DNA of 64,000 nt from DATHBD01 sp035296325 (GTDB lineage: Bacteria; Actinomycetota; Actinomycetes; Mycobacteriales; Micromonosporaceae): positions 1-64,000 of the forward strand of contig DATHBD010000015.1 of NCBI GenBank assembly GCA_035296325.1, given 5' to 3'. Made by a program: the position numbers and the translations under genes. Each line of letters starts with the position of its first letter. Position 1 is the first letter of the stretch. The notes beneath the pieces are model-generated. The model had not been told where the DNA came from. It made no database searches and saw only the letters and a list, made by a program, of their open reading frames with translations. This document shows, in pieces, positions 51,354-61,140 of this stretch.

Positions 51354-52196
51354 ATGACCACTGCACCCGGATTGACTCTGGACCTGCTGTCGACGTTCGC
51401 GCTGCGACGCGACGGTCGCCGGTTGCCGGTGCCGGTCGCGGTGGAGCGGCTGCTGGCGTATGTGGCGCTCGGCAATCGACGGGTGTCCCGGGCACGGGTC
51501 GCGGGTGTGCTCTGGCCCGACGCCAAACCGGCCCGGTCCACCGGCTGCCTCCGGACCGCCCTGTGGCGGCTTCGCCAGATCAGCGACGACGTGCTGCTGG
51601 TCACCGGCACGGACCTGGCACTCGCCGACGGCGTACGGGTCGACGTGCTGGAGTCCTTCGCAGCGATCCGGCGGCTACAGGCCTCGGGCCCGGCGCTCGC
51701 CCCGCAGTCGACGCCGCCCGGCTGGCTCACCGCCGACCTGCTGCCCGACTGGTCCGACGAGTGGGTGGTCGGCCGGCGCGAACGCTGGCGGATGCTGCGG
51801 CTGGACGTCCTCGAACTGCTGGCGTCCCGGCTCGCCACTGCCGGGCGCTACAGCGAGGCTGTGGACGTCTCCCTCACCGCGATCCAGGACGAGCCGCTGC
51901 GGGAGAGCGCCCACCGCCACCTCATCACCGCACATCTGGCGGCCGGCAACCGGGCCGAAGCGGTCCTCGCGTACCGCCGGCTGAGCGATCTGCTCGACAG
52001 CGAGCTGGGCATCGGCCCCTCCCCCGAGACCGCCCATCTTCTGGCTGCCACCGTGGCAACACCGCCGGCCAAGGAGAAGCGGTCGTCAGTCGATCGCCGA
52101 CTCCAGCACACCGCTCGCCGTTCGCCGTTGGACCGGCCAGCGTCACACGCCGCCCTGGTGGCGCACCACCTCGCCGACAAGTGGCCCGTCAGCTGA
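51354..52196 (+). CDS. SARP-family transcriptional regulator (OmpR-type DNA binding plus BTAD)
   Basis: A 280-residue regulator. Residues about 8-95 are the SARP winged helix (LDLLSTFALRRDGRRLPVPVAVERLLAYVAL, VSRARVAGVLWPDAKPARSTGCLRTALWRLRQI). From about 100 to 240 is the bacterial transcriptional activation domain (MLRLDVLELLASRLATAGRYSEAVDVSLTAIQDEPLRESAHRHLITAHLAAGNRAEAVLAYRRLSDLLDSELGIGPSPET). GGGAG precedes ATG 51354. It is divergent from the sheath operon, with the heptamer repeats in between, so it is the likely activator of the injection system and perhaps of itself. A short Arg/Ser-rich tail has no known role. Confidence 0.92.
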   Translation: MTTAPGLTLDLLSTFALRRDGRRLPVPVAVERLLAYVALGNRRVSRARVAGVLWPDAKPARSTGCLRTALWRLRQISDDVLLVTGTDLALADGVRVDVLESFAAIRRLQASGPALAPQSTPPGWLTADLLPDWSDEWVVGRRERWRMLRLDVLELLASRLATAGRYSEAVDVSLTAIQDEPLRESAHRHLITAHLAAGNRAEAVLAYRRLSDLLDSELGIGPSPETAHLLAATVATPPAKEKRSSVDRRLQHTARRSPLDRPASHAALVAHHLADKWPVS

Positions 52197-52693
52197 CCGG
52201 GACCATCAACGGACACAGCTTCGGAACCTGTCAGGCGTCTCGTCCGCACGCCGCCCGGCCTCACTTTTCATAGCGGTACCAGTCCGCTGAGCAATTGGTC
52301 TTCGGATTGGCGCCAACGAGGTTGATATGAAGGCTGCGGTGCTGATATCGATGCGACTCGAAGCGTATTCTGCACCATTGCCGTTTCGAATGACGCGTGC
52401 GGTTTCGTCTATAAGCTGACCGGGCCGATCACGAACGTGTTCCGGAAATTGCGGCCAGAGTGGACCTGCGGCGGTCAGCCGCCCCGTCGCGCCGCCCATT
52501 CATTGACGATGACACATTCGGCGGATACCATGCTGCGGCGCAGGCAAGCGCTTTCCGCCGCGCGAAAGTCATCGCGTAACGCCGGAAAATCGGGCATAGC
52601 GGTCAAGACGCCTGCGTGGTGCCGCTACCTGATGACAGATCGTTCCGCTCGCCCCGCACCACCACCGCACCTGCTCAACAGGGAGACTCGACG
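52197..52693. promoter_or_regulatory. long upstream region of the rhamnogalacturonan lyase gene
   Basis: About 500 bp with no supported gene. The part from 52260 to 52440 is clearly lower in GC than its surroundings, as promoter regions often are. Open frames here lack ribosome sites and protein-like composition. No convincing dyad or repeat was found. Confidence 0.4.
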
Positions 52694-54967
52694 ATGAGTG
52701 CGAGACCACGTCCGACACCTCTTCGTGCCGCCGCGTTCACAGCCGTGTGCGCCGCGATGCTCCTGCTCGGCCAGCCGGTTGTCGCGCAGGCCGCACCGGG
52801 CCAGGCCGGCGCGGCCGCCGGGCGCGGCCAAGGGCCTGCGCTGGAACGGCTCGACCGGGGCCTGGTCGCCACAGTCGTCCCGGAGGGCGTGTTCCTGTCC
52901 TGGCGCCTGCTCCGTCCCGAGGCCACCGGCGCCACCGCGACCGGACTCACCGGCCCGGACTTCCGCGTCTACCGCGACGGGGCGCTCGTCGCCACGGTGT
53001 CCGGCCGCACGAACCACGTGGACGCCGGGGGTACCGCCGCATCGTCGTACCGGGTGGTGCCCGTGGTCGGCGGCCGCGAGCGCGGGCGGATAGGTGAGAC
53101 CACACCATTGGCGCAGCCCTACCTCAACATCCCGCTGCAGAAACCGGCCGACGGGGTGACGCCGGTCGGGGAGGCTTACACCTACACCGCGGGCGACGCC
53201 AGCGTGGGCGATGTGGACGGCGACGGCGCCTACGAGTACATCGTGAAGTGGAACCCGTCCAACGCCAAGGACGTGTCGCTGCGCGGCTACACCGGACCGG
53301 TCTACCTCGACACCTACGAAACCGACGGCACCCTGCGCCACCGCATCGACCTCGGGGTGAACATCCGGGCCGGCGAGCACTACACCCAGTTCATGGTGTA
53401 CGACTTCGACGGCGACGGCCGCGCGGAGATCATGCTCAAGACCGCTCCGGGCACCCGGACCGTCGCCGCCGACGGATCCCAGCGCTTCATCACCCTGCCT
53501 CGGGAGGACGTCCGCGCCGGGGTCACCCACGCCGACGACTACCGGCTCTCCGCGGCCGACTACCGACTGCACCTCGTCGAGATGTTCCGCGGGTGGAGTC
53601 AGCGTCCGGAGGTCGTCAACGGGAGCTGGCCGGCCACGCTGGAGCAGGCGTGGGGCATCGAGCCCCGCTACGCCTACCCGCTGTCCGAGGCTGACGCCGG
53701 CGCCCTGGCCGACCACTTCCTCGACGTCTACGCGCCGAGCCGCAACGCGCGCAACCTGCTGCGCCAGTTCGAGGGCTTCATCATCGAGGGCCCGGAGTAC
53801 CTCACGGTCTTCGAGGGTGCGTCGGGCCGGGAGCTCCAGACCATCCGCTACGAGCCGGGGCGGGTCGACGACGGCCTGCTCTGGGGTGACTACGCCTTCC
53901 CTCGGATCGAGCCCGGCAACCGGGTCGACCGGTTCAACGCCGGAGTCGCCTACCTCGACGGCCGCCGCCCGTCGGCGATCTTCGCCCGCGGCTACTACTC
54001 CCGCTCCGCCCTCGTCGCCTACAACTGGGACGGACGTCGGCTGCGTCAGAAGTGGAGCGTGGACAGCGGGTTCGTGCCGATGGACAACCCGTTCAACGCC
54101 GTCCCCCTCCCGCACGGACCCGACGGCACCGATCCCGAGTACGGCTCCCTCGCCAACCAGGGGTTCCACTCCCTCTCGGCAGCCGACGTCGACGGCGACG
54201 GTCGCCAGGAGATCATCTACGGCTCGGCAACCATCGACGACGACGGGGATCTGCTGTACAGCTCGACCGGGACGCGGCCCGACGGCACCGTCGGCAAGCT
54301 CGGGCACGGGGACTCCATGCACGTCACCGACATCGATCCGGCCCGACCCGGCCTGGAGATGTACACCGTCCACGAGAACGTCACCGCTCCGTACGGATAC
54401 GTTCTGCGCGACGCCGCCACCGGTGAAGCTATCTACGGGCAGTTCGCCGGCCGGGACGTCGGGCGCGCCATGGTCGGTGACGTACTGCCGGAACACCCTG
54501 GTCTGGAGACCTGGTCCATCGGGATGCGCACCGCCGCGGGTGTCGATCTCGGTACCCGGATCCCTGGCACCGACCAGAGCATCCGTTGGGCCGGCGACAT
54601 GACGACCCAGATCATCTCCCGGGTCGCCACCGTGCCGACGATCTCCGATTGGCGCCGCGGGCCGCTGCTGACGGCCACCGGCACCGCCACCAGCAACGGC
54701 ATCAAGAACGTCTCCCTGGTCGCAGACGTGATCGGAGATTGGCGGGAGGAGATGGTGGTCGGCACCGTCGATGGGTCCGCGCTGCGTGTCTACACGACCA
54801 CCGAGACCAGCGAGCACATGCTCTACACCCTCATGCACGACGTGCAGTACCGCCCCGAGGTCGCTCGCCAGAACACCACGTACAACCAACCCAGCTACAC
54901 GAGCTTCTACCTCGCATCGGACATGGACTTCACGAAGGTCCCGCTGCCTCGAGGTTTTCGCCGATGA
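52694..54967 (+). CDS. secreted rhamnogalacturonan lyase, PL11
   Basis: Cleaves the rhamnogalacturonan-I backbone of pectin by beta-elimination. The 757-residue protein has a signal peptide (LRAAAFTAVCAAMLLLGQPVVAQAA). LERLDRGLVATVVPEGVFLSWRLL and a fibronectin-like region follow, then an eight-bladed propeller with Ca-binding loops (SVGDVDGDGAYEYIVKWNPSNAKD, YDFDGDGRAEIMLKTAPGT, ADVDGDGRQEIIYGSATIDDDG) as in Bacillus YesW/YesX. The C terminus DVQYRPEVARQNTTYNQPSYTSFYL is characteristic. AGGGAG sits before ATG 52694. Monocistronic: a strong terminator follows six bases after the stop. No sugar-binding module is attached. Confidence 0.93.
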   Translation: MSARPRPTPLRAAAFTAVCAAMLLLGQPVVAQAAPGQAGAAAGRGQGPALERLDRGLVATVVPEGVFLSWRLLRPEATGATATGLTGPDFRVYRDGALVATVSGRTNHVDAGGTAASSYRVVPVVGGRERGRIGETTPLAQPYLNIPLQKPADGVTPVGEAYTYTAGDASVGDVDGDGAYEYIVKWNPSNAKDVSLRGYTGPVYLDTYETDGTLRHRIDLGVNIRAGEHYTQFMVYDFDGDGRAEIMLKTAPGTRTVAADGSQRFITLPREDVRAGVTHADDYRLSAADYRLHLVEMFRGWSQRPEVVNGSWPATLEQAWGIEPRYAYPLSEADAGALADHFLDVYAPSRNARNLLRQFEGFIIEGPEYLTVFEGASGRELQTIRYEPGRVDDGLLWGDYAFPRIEPGNRVDRFNAGVAYLDGRRPSAIFARGYYSRSALVAYNWDGRRLRQKWSVDSGFVPMDNPFNAVPLPHGPDGTDPEYGSLANQGFHSLSAADVDGDGRQEIIYGSATIDDDGDLLYSSTGTRPDGTVGKLGHGDSMHVTDIDPARPGLEMYTVHENVTAPYGYVLRDAATGEAIYGQFAGRDVGRAMVGDVLPEHPGLETWSIGMRTAAGVDLGTRIPGTDQSIRWAGDMTTQIISRVATVPTISDWRRGPLLTATGTATSNGIKNVSLVADVIGDWREEMVVGTVDGSALRVYTTTETSEHMLYTLMHDVQYRPEVARQNTTYNQPSYTSFYLASDMDFTKVPLPRGFRR

Positions 54968-54972
54968 GCGGA

Positions 54973-55012
54973 CCGCTCGCGTCACCGGCTTATCAGCCGG
55001 TGACGCGAGCGG
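54973..55012. terminator. perfect 18-bp stem bidirectional terminator
   Basis: CCGCTCGCGTCACCGGCT, loop TATC, then its exact complement. It begins six bases after the PL11 stop. The stop codon of the convergent DUF2207-like gene lies in the loop (54993-54995), and its last six codons form one arm, so the structure ends transcription from both sides. Confidence 0.92.
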
Positions 55013-56501
55013 GGTGAGCCGCGGAGGCGTGTGCCGGCGCGACCGCCACCACGTGCCGGCTCCAGCGCTGGACCCGAACCCGCAGGACGTCACCGACCCG
55101 GATCTGCTCGGCCAGCCGCGTACGTAACCGCCAGGCCCGCAGCACGTCGCCATGGCCGTCGTCGATGACCACGTGGTAACCGGGAATCAGACTGTGTCCG
55201 TCCTCGGCGCGGTGCGGCGTGCCCATGCTCCGGAGGAGGAACCGCACGACCGGCGACCGGTACACCCGGAGCAATCGATCATTGGATACGGCATCGCCGA
55301 AGGTGCCGGTCGGCGTGATCCGCAGGACCTGTCCGGTCATCCGTCGCGAAGCCACCAGATCACCCAGCGCGCGTACCGTCCGGTACGCCGAGTTGAGTGC
55401 GAGCAGCGCGCCGACGGCGGCCAGTGGATACCCGACGTAGGCGGGCAGGTCGGCCACGGGCCTGGCCAGGACGAGCCAGACTCCATACCAGCCGAGCAGG
55501 GATGCGACGGAGACGAGCAGACGGAACCCGGCGGGAGCACCCCGCAGGCCGCCCTCGCGTGGGTACGACACGCCCAGCGGTCGCCAAATGCCCCGATAAT
55601 TGGAGCCCAGCACGGCGACCCGCCCGGTACCGAGGTCGAGGGCGGCCGTGGCGATCGGCGCCGCATCAAGCGCAACGCCGTAGGCCAGGTAGCGATCCCA
55701 GACAGCGACGGCGGACGGCGGCAACTGACCGAAGCTCTCATGCGCGCGCAGCCATGCGGCGACCCGGCCCCAGTGATCGCTGACCCGGCGTCCCAGGCCC
55801 GTCAGCCGGGTGTCCGGCATGTCCCCCGCGATTGCCATCATCAGGAACGGACTCGCCAACGCCCACACGCCCAGGAACGCAACCCCGACGCCACCTTGAG
55901 CCCAGTCGGGCAGGTCGCCGAGGTTCGGAATCAGCAGGGAGGCCAACGGCCCTGCCAGGCAACCGATCAGGAGCGCCGCGACGAACATCGTGAAGACGAT
56001 GCCAGTGCTCAACCCGGTTGAGATCCGTATCATGCCGCGCGCCTGCGCGTCCCGCCGCACCTCCTCGACGAGCCGGTCATGCCACCGCTGGCCATCCGTC
56101 GCGTGCTGGTGGGACAGCGCGGCCAGGGTCGGTGGAGCCGCCAAACCCGCTTGCTGCACCAGGTCGAGTACCCGCATCTCGTATGGTTCCAGCCCGGCGT
56201 GGCCCGGTCGACGGATATGCACCACCGCCTGGGTCGGATCGGCGTCCGGTTGGTGGATCTCCAACCAGCCGCGAGCGACGAGGTCCAGCAGGACCGCTGC
56301 CGCTGCCTGAGGTGCCGAGTGCAGTCCGTTGGCCAGCAGGTTCACCAGCGCAGGAGGCGTATCGATCAGCTCTGGTGTCTGGGCCCCCAGGCGCAGGCGC
56401 GGTGCGGTCAACCGGAAGCTGAGACGGACGACGAGTGCGAACAGCACCATCACGGCCAGGCATCCGCCCAGTATCGCGAGGATCAGACTGCTCTCCATCA
56501 T
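54993..56501 (-). CDS. DUF2207-like predicted membrane protein
   Basis: A 502-residue membrane protein. The N-terminal helix (ILAILGGCLAVMVLFALVVRL) is followed by a cytoplasmic winged-helix-like part typical of DUF2207 C-terminal halves: LVNLLANGLHSAPQAAAAVLLDLVARGWLEI. Two membrane pairs follow (IVFTMFVAALLIGCLAG, WAQGGVGVAFLGVWALASPFLMMAI; LLVSVASLLGWYGVWLVL, AYVGYPLAAVGALLALNSAY), with AVWDRYLAYGVALD before the second pair. The last 130 residues are soluble. The usual N-terminal extracellular DUF2207 domain is missing. Function unknown. Start at ATG 56501 or 56498. Confidence 0.7.
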   Translation of the reverse strand: MMESSLILAILGGCLAVMVLFALVVRLSFRLTAPRLRLGAQTPELIDTPPALVNLLANGLHSAPQAAAAVLLDLVARGWLEIHQPDADPTQAVVHIRRPGHAGLEPYEMRVLDLVQQAGLAAPPTLAALSHQHATDGQRWHDRLVEEVRRDAQARGMIRISTGLSTGIVFTMFVAALLIGCLAGPLASLLIPNLGDLPDWAQGGVGVAFLGVWALASPFLMMAIAGDMPDTRLTGLGRRVSDHWGRVAAWLRAHESFGQLPPSAVAVWDRYLAYGVALDAAPIATAALDLGTGRVAVLGSNYRGIWRPLGVSYPREGGLRGAPAGFRLLVSVASLLGWYGVWLVLARPVADLPAYVGYPLAAVGALLALNSAYRTVRALGDLVASRRMTGQVLRITPTGTFGDAVSNDRLLRVYRSPVVRFLLRSMGTPHRAEDGHSLIPGYHVVIDDGHGDVLRAWRLRTRLAEQIRVGDVLRVRVQRWSRHVVAVAPAHASAAHPARVTG

Positions 56502-56749
56502 CAGACTGGCGGCCGTTCGCGGATGGATCGGGGCATGGATTCCTCCGAAAATGGGCCCGCTTCGGGGCTCCGCCCGTCAAGTATTACCCGGTGGCGCCAC
56601 GCCATCCGCGGCCGTCGCGGCGGCAACCCGTGGCCCACCCGCTCGGCACCCGCATGCCCCCTTCCGGCCAGCCAGCCGGGCTACACTGCGCGATGCCGTG
56701 ACCGTGAAGGTTGCCGCGGGCCCGTCCCATGCAGACATCCGGGGGAAAC

Positions 56750-57796
56750 ATGATGCGCGAGTTTCGGTGGGCGATATCGGTGTTGGCCGCGATCGCGGTC
56801 GCGGTACCCGCAGGTGCGGCACGGGCGGACCAGGGACCGGTGACCCGCTCGATGCTCGATGCGCCGGTGCACTTCGCGCCGGGCGGAGATCGGCTGATCG
56901 TGGGCACGACCCTCGACCTTGCCGCTGGCGAGTCACGCCATCTTCAGGGCCGGCTGGAGGCGACGAGCAGCACGACCGTCATCGTGGCGATGAACGCCAC
57001 GGTCAAGTGCCTCTCCGGGACGACGCAGGTGGGCATCTCGTCCACCTCGTCGCGCAACCACGAGGGGCGCGACACCACCTCGTACGCCGTCGACGGCCAT
57101 CTGCCCCTTGTCGTGGATCTCCTCTTCACCGCCCCCGCGGCGGGCTCCTACCGGTGCGGTCTCTACGGTCGCACGGCGACCAACCAGAGCGGCCTGACGT
57201 ACCACCTGAGCGCCGTGGCCGGTGGCAAGACCTGGCTGGCGGCCAGTCAGACCAACCAGGTCGGTGCGCACTGGTGGCAGAACCCGCCATGTGACAGCCG
57301 GGGCACCTCATCCACCTGCACGTATGTCGGACCCGGCCAACCGGATTCCGCCTTCGTCTTCTACGAGCCAGGCCTGCCGCACGACAAGTGGACGGTTGGC
57401 GGCGACGCCCGGTTCGTCCAGGCGCTCGCCAACGTCACAGTGACCACCTGTTACCGGGGCACCGCCTCGTGCGACCGGGTGCCGGAGGCGAACCGACTGG
57501 CGCGGACCGTCGGCAGCCATTCGCTGGTTGCGGTGCGCCTCGAGGTCCTTCAGATGGACGGGGACGGGTCGCACACCTGCAACACCACACGCACGGCGAG
57601 GTCGGTGAAGACCATGCTCGACGACGCCCACCACTACACCGCCTATCTTTCGCTGCCGAGCGTTCCGGTACTCACCAGCTGCGGGCGGCAGTTCATGATG
57701 CGCGTGTACGTCGAGCATGTCTCTGGAAGCCCGGTGAAGATCGACGGCGTACAGGGTGCGACGTCGCTGACCAACGGCATCATGATGAACCTCTGA
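56750..57796 (+). CDS. secreted protein of unknown function (348 aa)
   Basis: A Sec signal (FRWAISVLAAIAVAVPAGAARA) precedes a beta-rich protein with eight Cys, probably four disulfides (VKCLSG, YRCGLYG, PPCDSR, STCTYVG, TTCYRGTASCDRV, HTCNTTRT, TSCGRQ). Several strands have the LTYHLSAVAGG / YVEHVSGSPVKIDGVQGA pattern of beta-sandwiches. No known family is recognised. GGGGGAAAC just before the ATGATG start is the ribosome site. It stands alone between the DUF2207-like gene and the DoxX-MMPL operon. Confidence 0.65.
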   Translation: MMREFRWAISVLAAIAVAVPAGAARADQGPVTRSMLDAPVHFAPGGDRLIVGTTLDLAAGESRHLQGRLEATSSTTVIVAMNATVKCLSGTTQVGISSTSSRNHEGRDTTSYAVDGHLPLVVDLLFTAPAAGSYRCGLYGRTATNQSGLTYHLSAVAGGKTWLAASQTNQVGAHWWQNPPCDSRGTSSTCTYVGPGQPDSAFVFYEPGLPHDKWTVGGDARFVQALANVTVTTCYRGTASCDRVPEANRLARTVGSHSLVAVRLEVLQMDGDGSHTCNTTRTARSVKTMLDDAHHYTAYLSLPSVPVLTSCGRQFMMRVYVEHVSGSPVKIDGVQGATSLTNGIMMNL

Positions 57797-57857
57797 GGTC
57801 CGGATCCCGCGTCGGTGGTGGACCGGTCCATCGAGGCACTCGTCGCGGACGGGGTGG

Positions 57858-58211
57858 TCAGGCGGTGGCGAGGCGCAGGCCGAGGGTGATGGCGCTGGCG
57901 ACGCCGACGGTGAGCGCTGGAGCCATTGCCGCCAACCGGTCGCCGGCCCGGGCGTGACCGGCGACGGCACCGATCATCATGAGCACCATTCCGGCGGCGG
58001 CGGCTATGCCGATCGGCGCCTTGGCCAGGCCGGCGAGCAGCCCAACCGCCGCGGCCAGTTCCAGCGAGCCGATGATGACGTAGCCCGCGCGCGGTACACC
58101 GAGGTGTTTGGCTTCATTGACCATCTGCTCGGTGCCGATGACCTTCGGGATACCGGATCCTGCGGATACGAGTGCGAGCACGACGGACGCGATGACGGTT
58201 GCGAAGATCAT
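57858..58211 (-). CDS. DoxX-like membrane protein
   Basis: A 117-residue protein with four membrane segments (MIFATVIASVVLALVSAGSG, GYVIIGSLELAAAVGLLAGL, IGIAAAAGMVLMMIGAVAGH, MAPALTVGVASAITLGL). The SGIPKVIG turn and the LELAAAVGLL motif are those of DoxX/DoxX_2 proteins. ATG 58211 overlaps the MMPL stop (ATGA), so it is cotranslated with the transporter. Its job is unknown; a redox- or lipid-linked role is often proposed. Confidence 0.85.
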   Translation of the reverse strand: MIFATVIASVVLALVSAGSGIPKVIGTEQMVNEAKHLGVPRAGYVIIGSLELAAAVGLLAGLAKAPIGIAAAAGMVLMMIGAVAGHARAGDRLAAMAPALTVGVASAITLGLRLATA

Positions 58212-60418
58212 CTGGGCACCGCTTTCTCGGTGGACGGTCCCGGTACGGCGGTGGGTGTCACGCCCGGGGCGTGTCGAATGAGCAGCGCACGGCCCAGCGG
58301 CTGGGGGAACCACCAGTTCCACCGTCCGAGGAGGACGACCAGGGCGGGCACGAGCACGGACCGGATCACGGTGGCGTCGAGCAGGATGCCGAGCCCGAGT
58401 GCGGTGGCGAAGATCTTCACCTCGGTGCCCGGAGTGGCGGCCAGTGACATGAAAGCAAGGAAGAGAATCACCGCGGCGCTGGTGACGAGTCTGCCGGTGT
58501 GTGCGACGCCGAGCACGGCTGCCTGCTCGGTGGATCCGGTGGCGTCGTACGCCTCCCTGATCCGGGCCAGGATGAAGACCTCGTAGTCCATGGAGAGGCC
58601 GAACAGGAACGCGAACACCATGACAGGTACCCATTCGGTGAGGGCGCCGGTGGCTTGGATTCCCCAGATCGGCTCGGACAGGTAACCGTGCTGCCAGGCC
58701 AGGACGAGCAGCCCGAAGGTCGCGGCAACACCGAGCGCGTTGAGCGCCACGGCCTTGATGGCAAGCACCGGGGAGCGGAAGGCCCGGGTGAGCAGCACCA
58801 GCGTGACCAGCACCACCAGCGCGAGCAGCAGGGGCGCGTTTGCGTAGACGGCGTCGATGAAATCGCGGCCCTGCGCCGCGGCACCGCCGACCCGGGCGCC
58901 GGGTATACCGGCCAACTCCCTGCCAAGCCGGTCCCGGGTGTCCTTGCCGGCCGCGGTACCGGCCGGGTGATCGACCAGCACGACCAGCAGGCTGGTGCCG
59001 TCGCGGCGCCAGGACGGGTCGTCCGGCGCGACGGCCGCGCGCACTCCGGGGACGTTGCGGGCCCGGTGTGCCGCCTGCGCCGGGTCGCCCTCGACAAGCA
59101 CGTACTCGGGGTTCAGCACTCCGGCCCCGATCCCGGAGCGGGTCAGCATGTCGAGCGCCGCTCGCGCCGGCCCGGCGGGGGCCACGGCGGCCGGCACCGG
59201 CGCGCCCAACCGCAGGTCGAATACCGGCGCGATCAGGACAGCCAGCAGCAGGGTGGCGGCGGCGACGGCGGCTACCGGACGGCGGACGACAAGCTGGGCC
59301 CAGGCGTTCCAGCCCTCCGGGTGCCGGACCTCCATTGTGCCGATGCGCTCGGTGCCGGCGTGGCGCCTGGTGTGGCGCCTGGTGTGGCGCCGGTCAAGCC
59401 CCGGCCCGATCGTGGACAGCAGGACGGGAAGCAGCGTAATCGCGACCAGCACGCTGAACAGCGGGATCATCAGGCCGCCGTAGCCCATGCTGCGCAGGAA
59501 CGGCACCGGAAGCACGATCAACGAGGCCAAGGCGACGGCCACGGTGACGCCACTGAACACGACGGCCTTGCCTGCTGTGGTCATGGCGCGCTCCACGGCG
59601 GTGTGGTTGTCGACGCCGTTCGCGCGCTCCTCCCGCCAGCGGGTGATGATCAGCAGTGCGTAGTCGATCGCGATACCCAACCCGATCAGGCCCACCAGGA
59701 ACCCGACGACGAACGACACCTCGGTCACCGCCGTGAGGCCCCAGATCGCCAGGAAGGTCACCAGGACGGCGATCAAGGCCATGATCAGCGGCAGCCACGC
59801 AAGCGACGAGCCGAATACGACAGCCAGCACAACGAGGGCCGCCATCCCGGCGACGGTGATCTCGGCTAACAGACCCGGTCCGCCGGCGTGACTGGACTGA
59901 ACGAACAAGGCATCGGTGCCGGTGAGGCGCACCGGCGCGCCAGCCACCCGGATGTCGGCCAGGACGGCCTCCAGGGCCGGCAACGACGCCGCGTACGGCG
60001 GAAACGCTGACCCGCCCTGCGGGTAGAGCAGCATGAACGTCGTGCGGGCGTCGGCCGAGACCAGGCCACGGTCACCCGTGCCCAGGTAGGACACGATCCG
60101 GGCCCGCTCAGTTGTCGAAACGACCCGGTCGAGCGCGTAGCCAAGTTCGGCCCGTACGCCCGGGTCGTCAACCGTCCTGCCCTCGGGCAGGGTCACCACC
60201 AACACCAGTGGGTCGGCGCCGCCGCCATTGCCGTACCTGGCGAGGATCTCCTGGTTTGTCTGATAGCCCGGCCGGCCGGGCAGCGCGCCGAAGTCAGCCG
60301 TCATCGCTTCGTTCGCCGGCGTCACCGCCGCTGCCCCCGCCACGGCGAGAGCCAGCCAGCCAACCACCACGAGCAGCCGATGCCGAAGGATCCATCGGGC
60401 CAGGCTCAAGAGAACCAT
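58208..60418 (-). CDS. MMPL-family (RND) transporter
   Basis: A 736-residue exporter with two repeats of six membrane helices around large extracytoplasmic loops. The first helix group has VGLIGLGIAIDYALLIITRWREE; the second has FAFLFGLSMDYEVFILARIREAY. These carry the Asp-Tyr pairs of proton-relay helices 4 and 10 in MmpL proteins. A 12-bp tandem repeat (59361-59393) encodes HTRRHTRRHAG in the loop between the halves. It probably exports a lipid, a drug or another hydrophobic compound. It is paired with DoxX and divergent from a MarR regulator that likely represses it. Confidence 0.93.
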   Translation of the reverse strand: MVLLSLARWILRHRLLVVVGWLALAVAGAAAVTPANEAMTADFGALPGRPGYQTNQEILARYGNGGGADPLVLVVTLPEGRTVDDPGVRAELGYALDRVVSTTERARIVSYLGTGDRGLVSADARTTFMLLYPQGGSAFPPYAASLPALEAVLADIRVAGAPVRLTGTDALFVQSSHAGGPGLLAEITVAGMAALVVLAVVFGSSLAWLPLIMALIAVLVTFLAIWGLTAVTEVSFVVGFLVGLIGLGIAIDYALLIITRWREERANGVDNHTAVERAMTTAGKAVVFSGVTVAVALASLIVLPVPFLRSMGYGGLMIPLFSVLVAITLLPVLLSTIGPGLDRRHTRRHTRRHAGTERIGTMEVRHPEGWNAWAQLVVRRPVAAVAAATLLLAVLIAPVFDLRLGAPVPAAVAPAGPARAALDMLTRSGIGAGVLNPEYVLVEGDPAQAAHRARNVPGVRAAVAPDDPSWRRDGTSLLVVLVDHPAGTAAGKDTRDRLGRELAGIPGARVGGAAAQGRDFIDAVYANAPLLLALVVLVTLVLLTRAFRSPVLAIKAVALNALGVAATFGLLVLAWQHGYLSEPIWGIQATGALTEWVPVMVFAFLFGLSMDYEVFILARIREAYDATGSTEQAAVLGVAHTGRLVTSAAVILFLAFMSLAATPGTEVKIFATALGLGILLDATVIRSVLVPALVVLLGRWNWWFPQPLGRALLIRHAPGVTPTAVPGPSTEKAVPR

Positions 60419-60476
60419 GGAGCCTCCTGGTAAATTCTGTTAGACGTAAGAGTATCTTTACAATCCGGAGTCTTGA
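60419..60476. promoter_or_regulatory. AT-rich divergent promoter of MMPL-doxX and marR
   Basis: A 58-bp gap of unusually low GC containing TGTTAGACGTAAGAGTATCT followed by TTACA. The outer TGTTA...TTACA ends form an imperfect dyad suited to a MarR dimer. Both start codons flank it, so a bound repressor would block both genes. Confidence 0.6.
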
Positions 60477-60998
60477 TTGTCAAACGAATACGTGGAGCCG
60501 CCGGCCGTACGCGACAGTGCGCCGGCGCACCGGGCACTGGTGTTCGCCGCGCTCGATCTGGGGGCGGACATCGACGCGGTGGGACAGGCGGCCGCGGCGC
60601 ACATCGGCATCAACCAGACCGACCTGATCTGCCTCAACGCCCTGTTCCGACAAGGTCCGATGAGCGCGGGGCAACTCGCGTCCGCGATCGGACTGACCTC
60701 GGGTGCCACGACCACCGCCATCGACCGCCTGGAACGGGCCGGATACGTGCACCGCCGCAACGACCCCACCGACCGGCGCCGCGTGGTGGTCGTCGCCTCC
60801 GAGGACGGCGCACGCCAGGCGTTCGCGCTCTTCGATGGCCTGCTCGATGCCCTCGCCGCCCTCGCGAACACCTACACCGAGGCGCAACTCGCGCTGCTGA
60901 CGGACCTGATCCGCGACTTCCGCCAGATCGTCACGCAGTACGCCGCCGGGCTACGCGACCACCCCGCCAGCCACAGCGGCCCACCCTCCACCGACTGA
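60477..60998 (+). CDS. MarR-family transcriptional regulator
   Basis: A 173-residue regulator with the MarR winged helix: LICLNALFRQGPMSAGQLASAIGLTSGATTTAIDRLERAGYVHRRNDPTDRRRVVVVAS, including the conserved DxRRxxV wing. Helices on both ends form the dimer. The start is TTG 60477 or GTG 60492. It is divergent from the MMPL-DoxX operon with only 58 bp between, so it most likely represses that transporter and itself in response to an unknown ligand. Confidence 0.92.
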   Translation: MSNEYVEPPAVRDSAPAHRALVFAALDLGADIDAVGQAAAAHIGINQTDLICLNALFRQGPMSAGQLASAIGLTSGATTTAIDRLERAGYVHRRNDPTDRRRVVVVASEDGARQAFALFDGLLDALAALANTYTEAQLALLTDLIRDFRQIVTQYAAGLRDHPASHSGPPSTD

Positions 60999-61140
60999 AG
61001 CATGGGACTCGCAAGGCGCGACTCCGGCTCTGTGCACGACGCCCGCTTCGAATTTCGTCGACCGCCCTCAGTAAGCGAGGCGGGCTGCCGATGATGCAGT
61101 AGGTGGCGCCCGGTCACTGCCAGGTCAGTCAGGAGCGCAC

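Noticed and set aside
59361..59393. Regulatory direct repeats in the MMPL gene
   Set aside because: It is a 12-bp in-frame tandem repeat encoding a His-Thr-Arg-Arg loop, explained as coding microsatellite.
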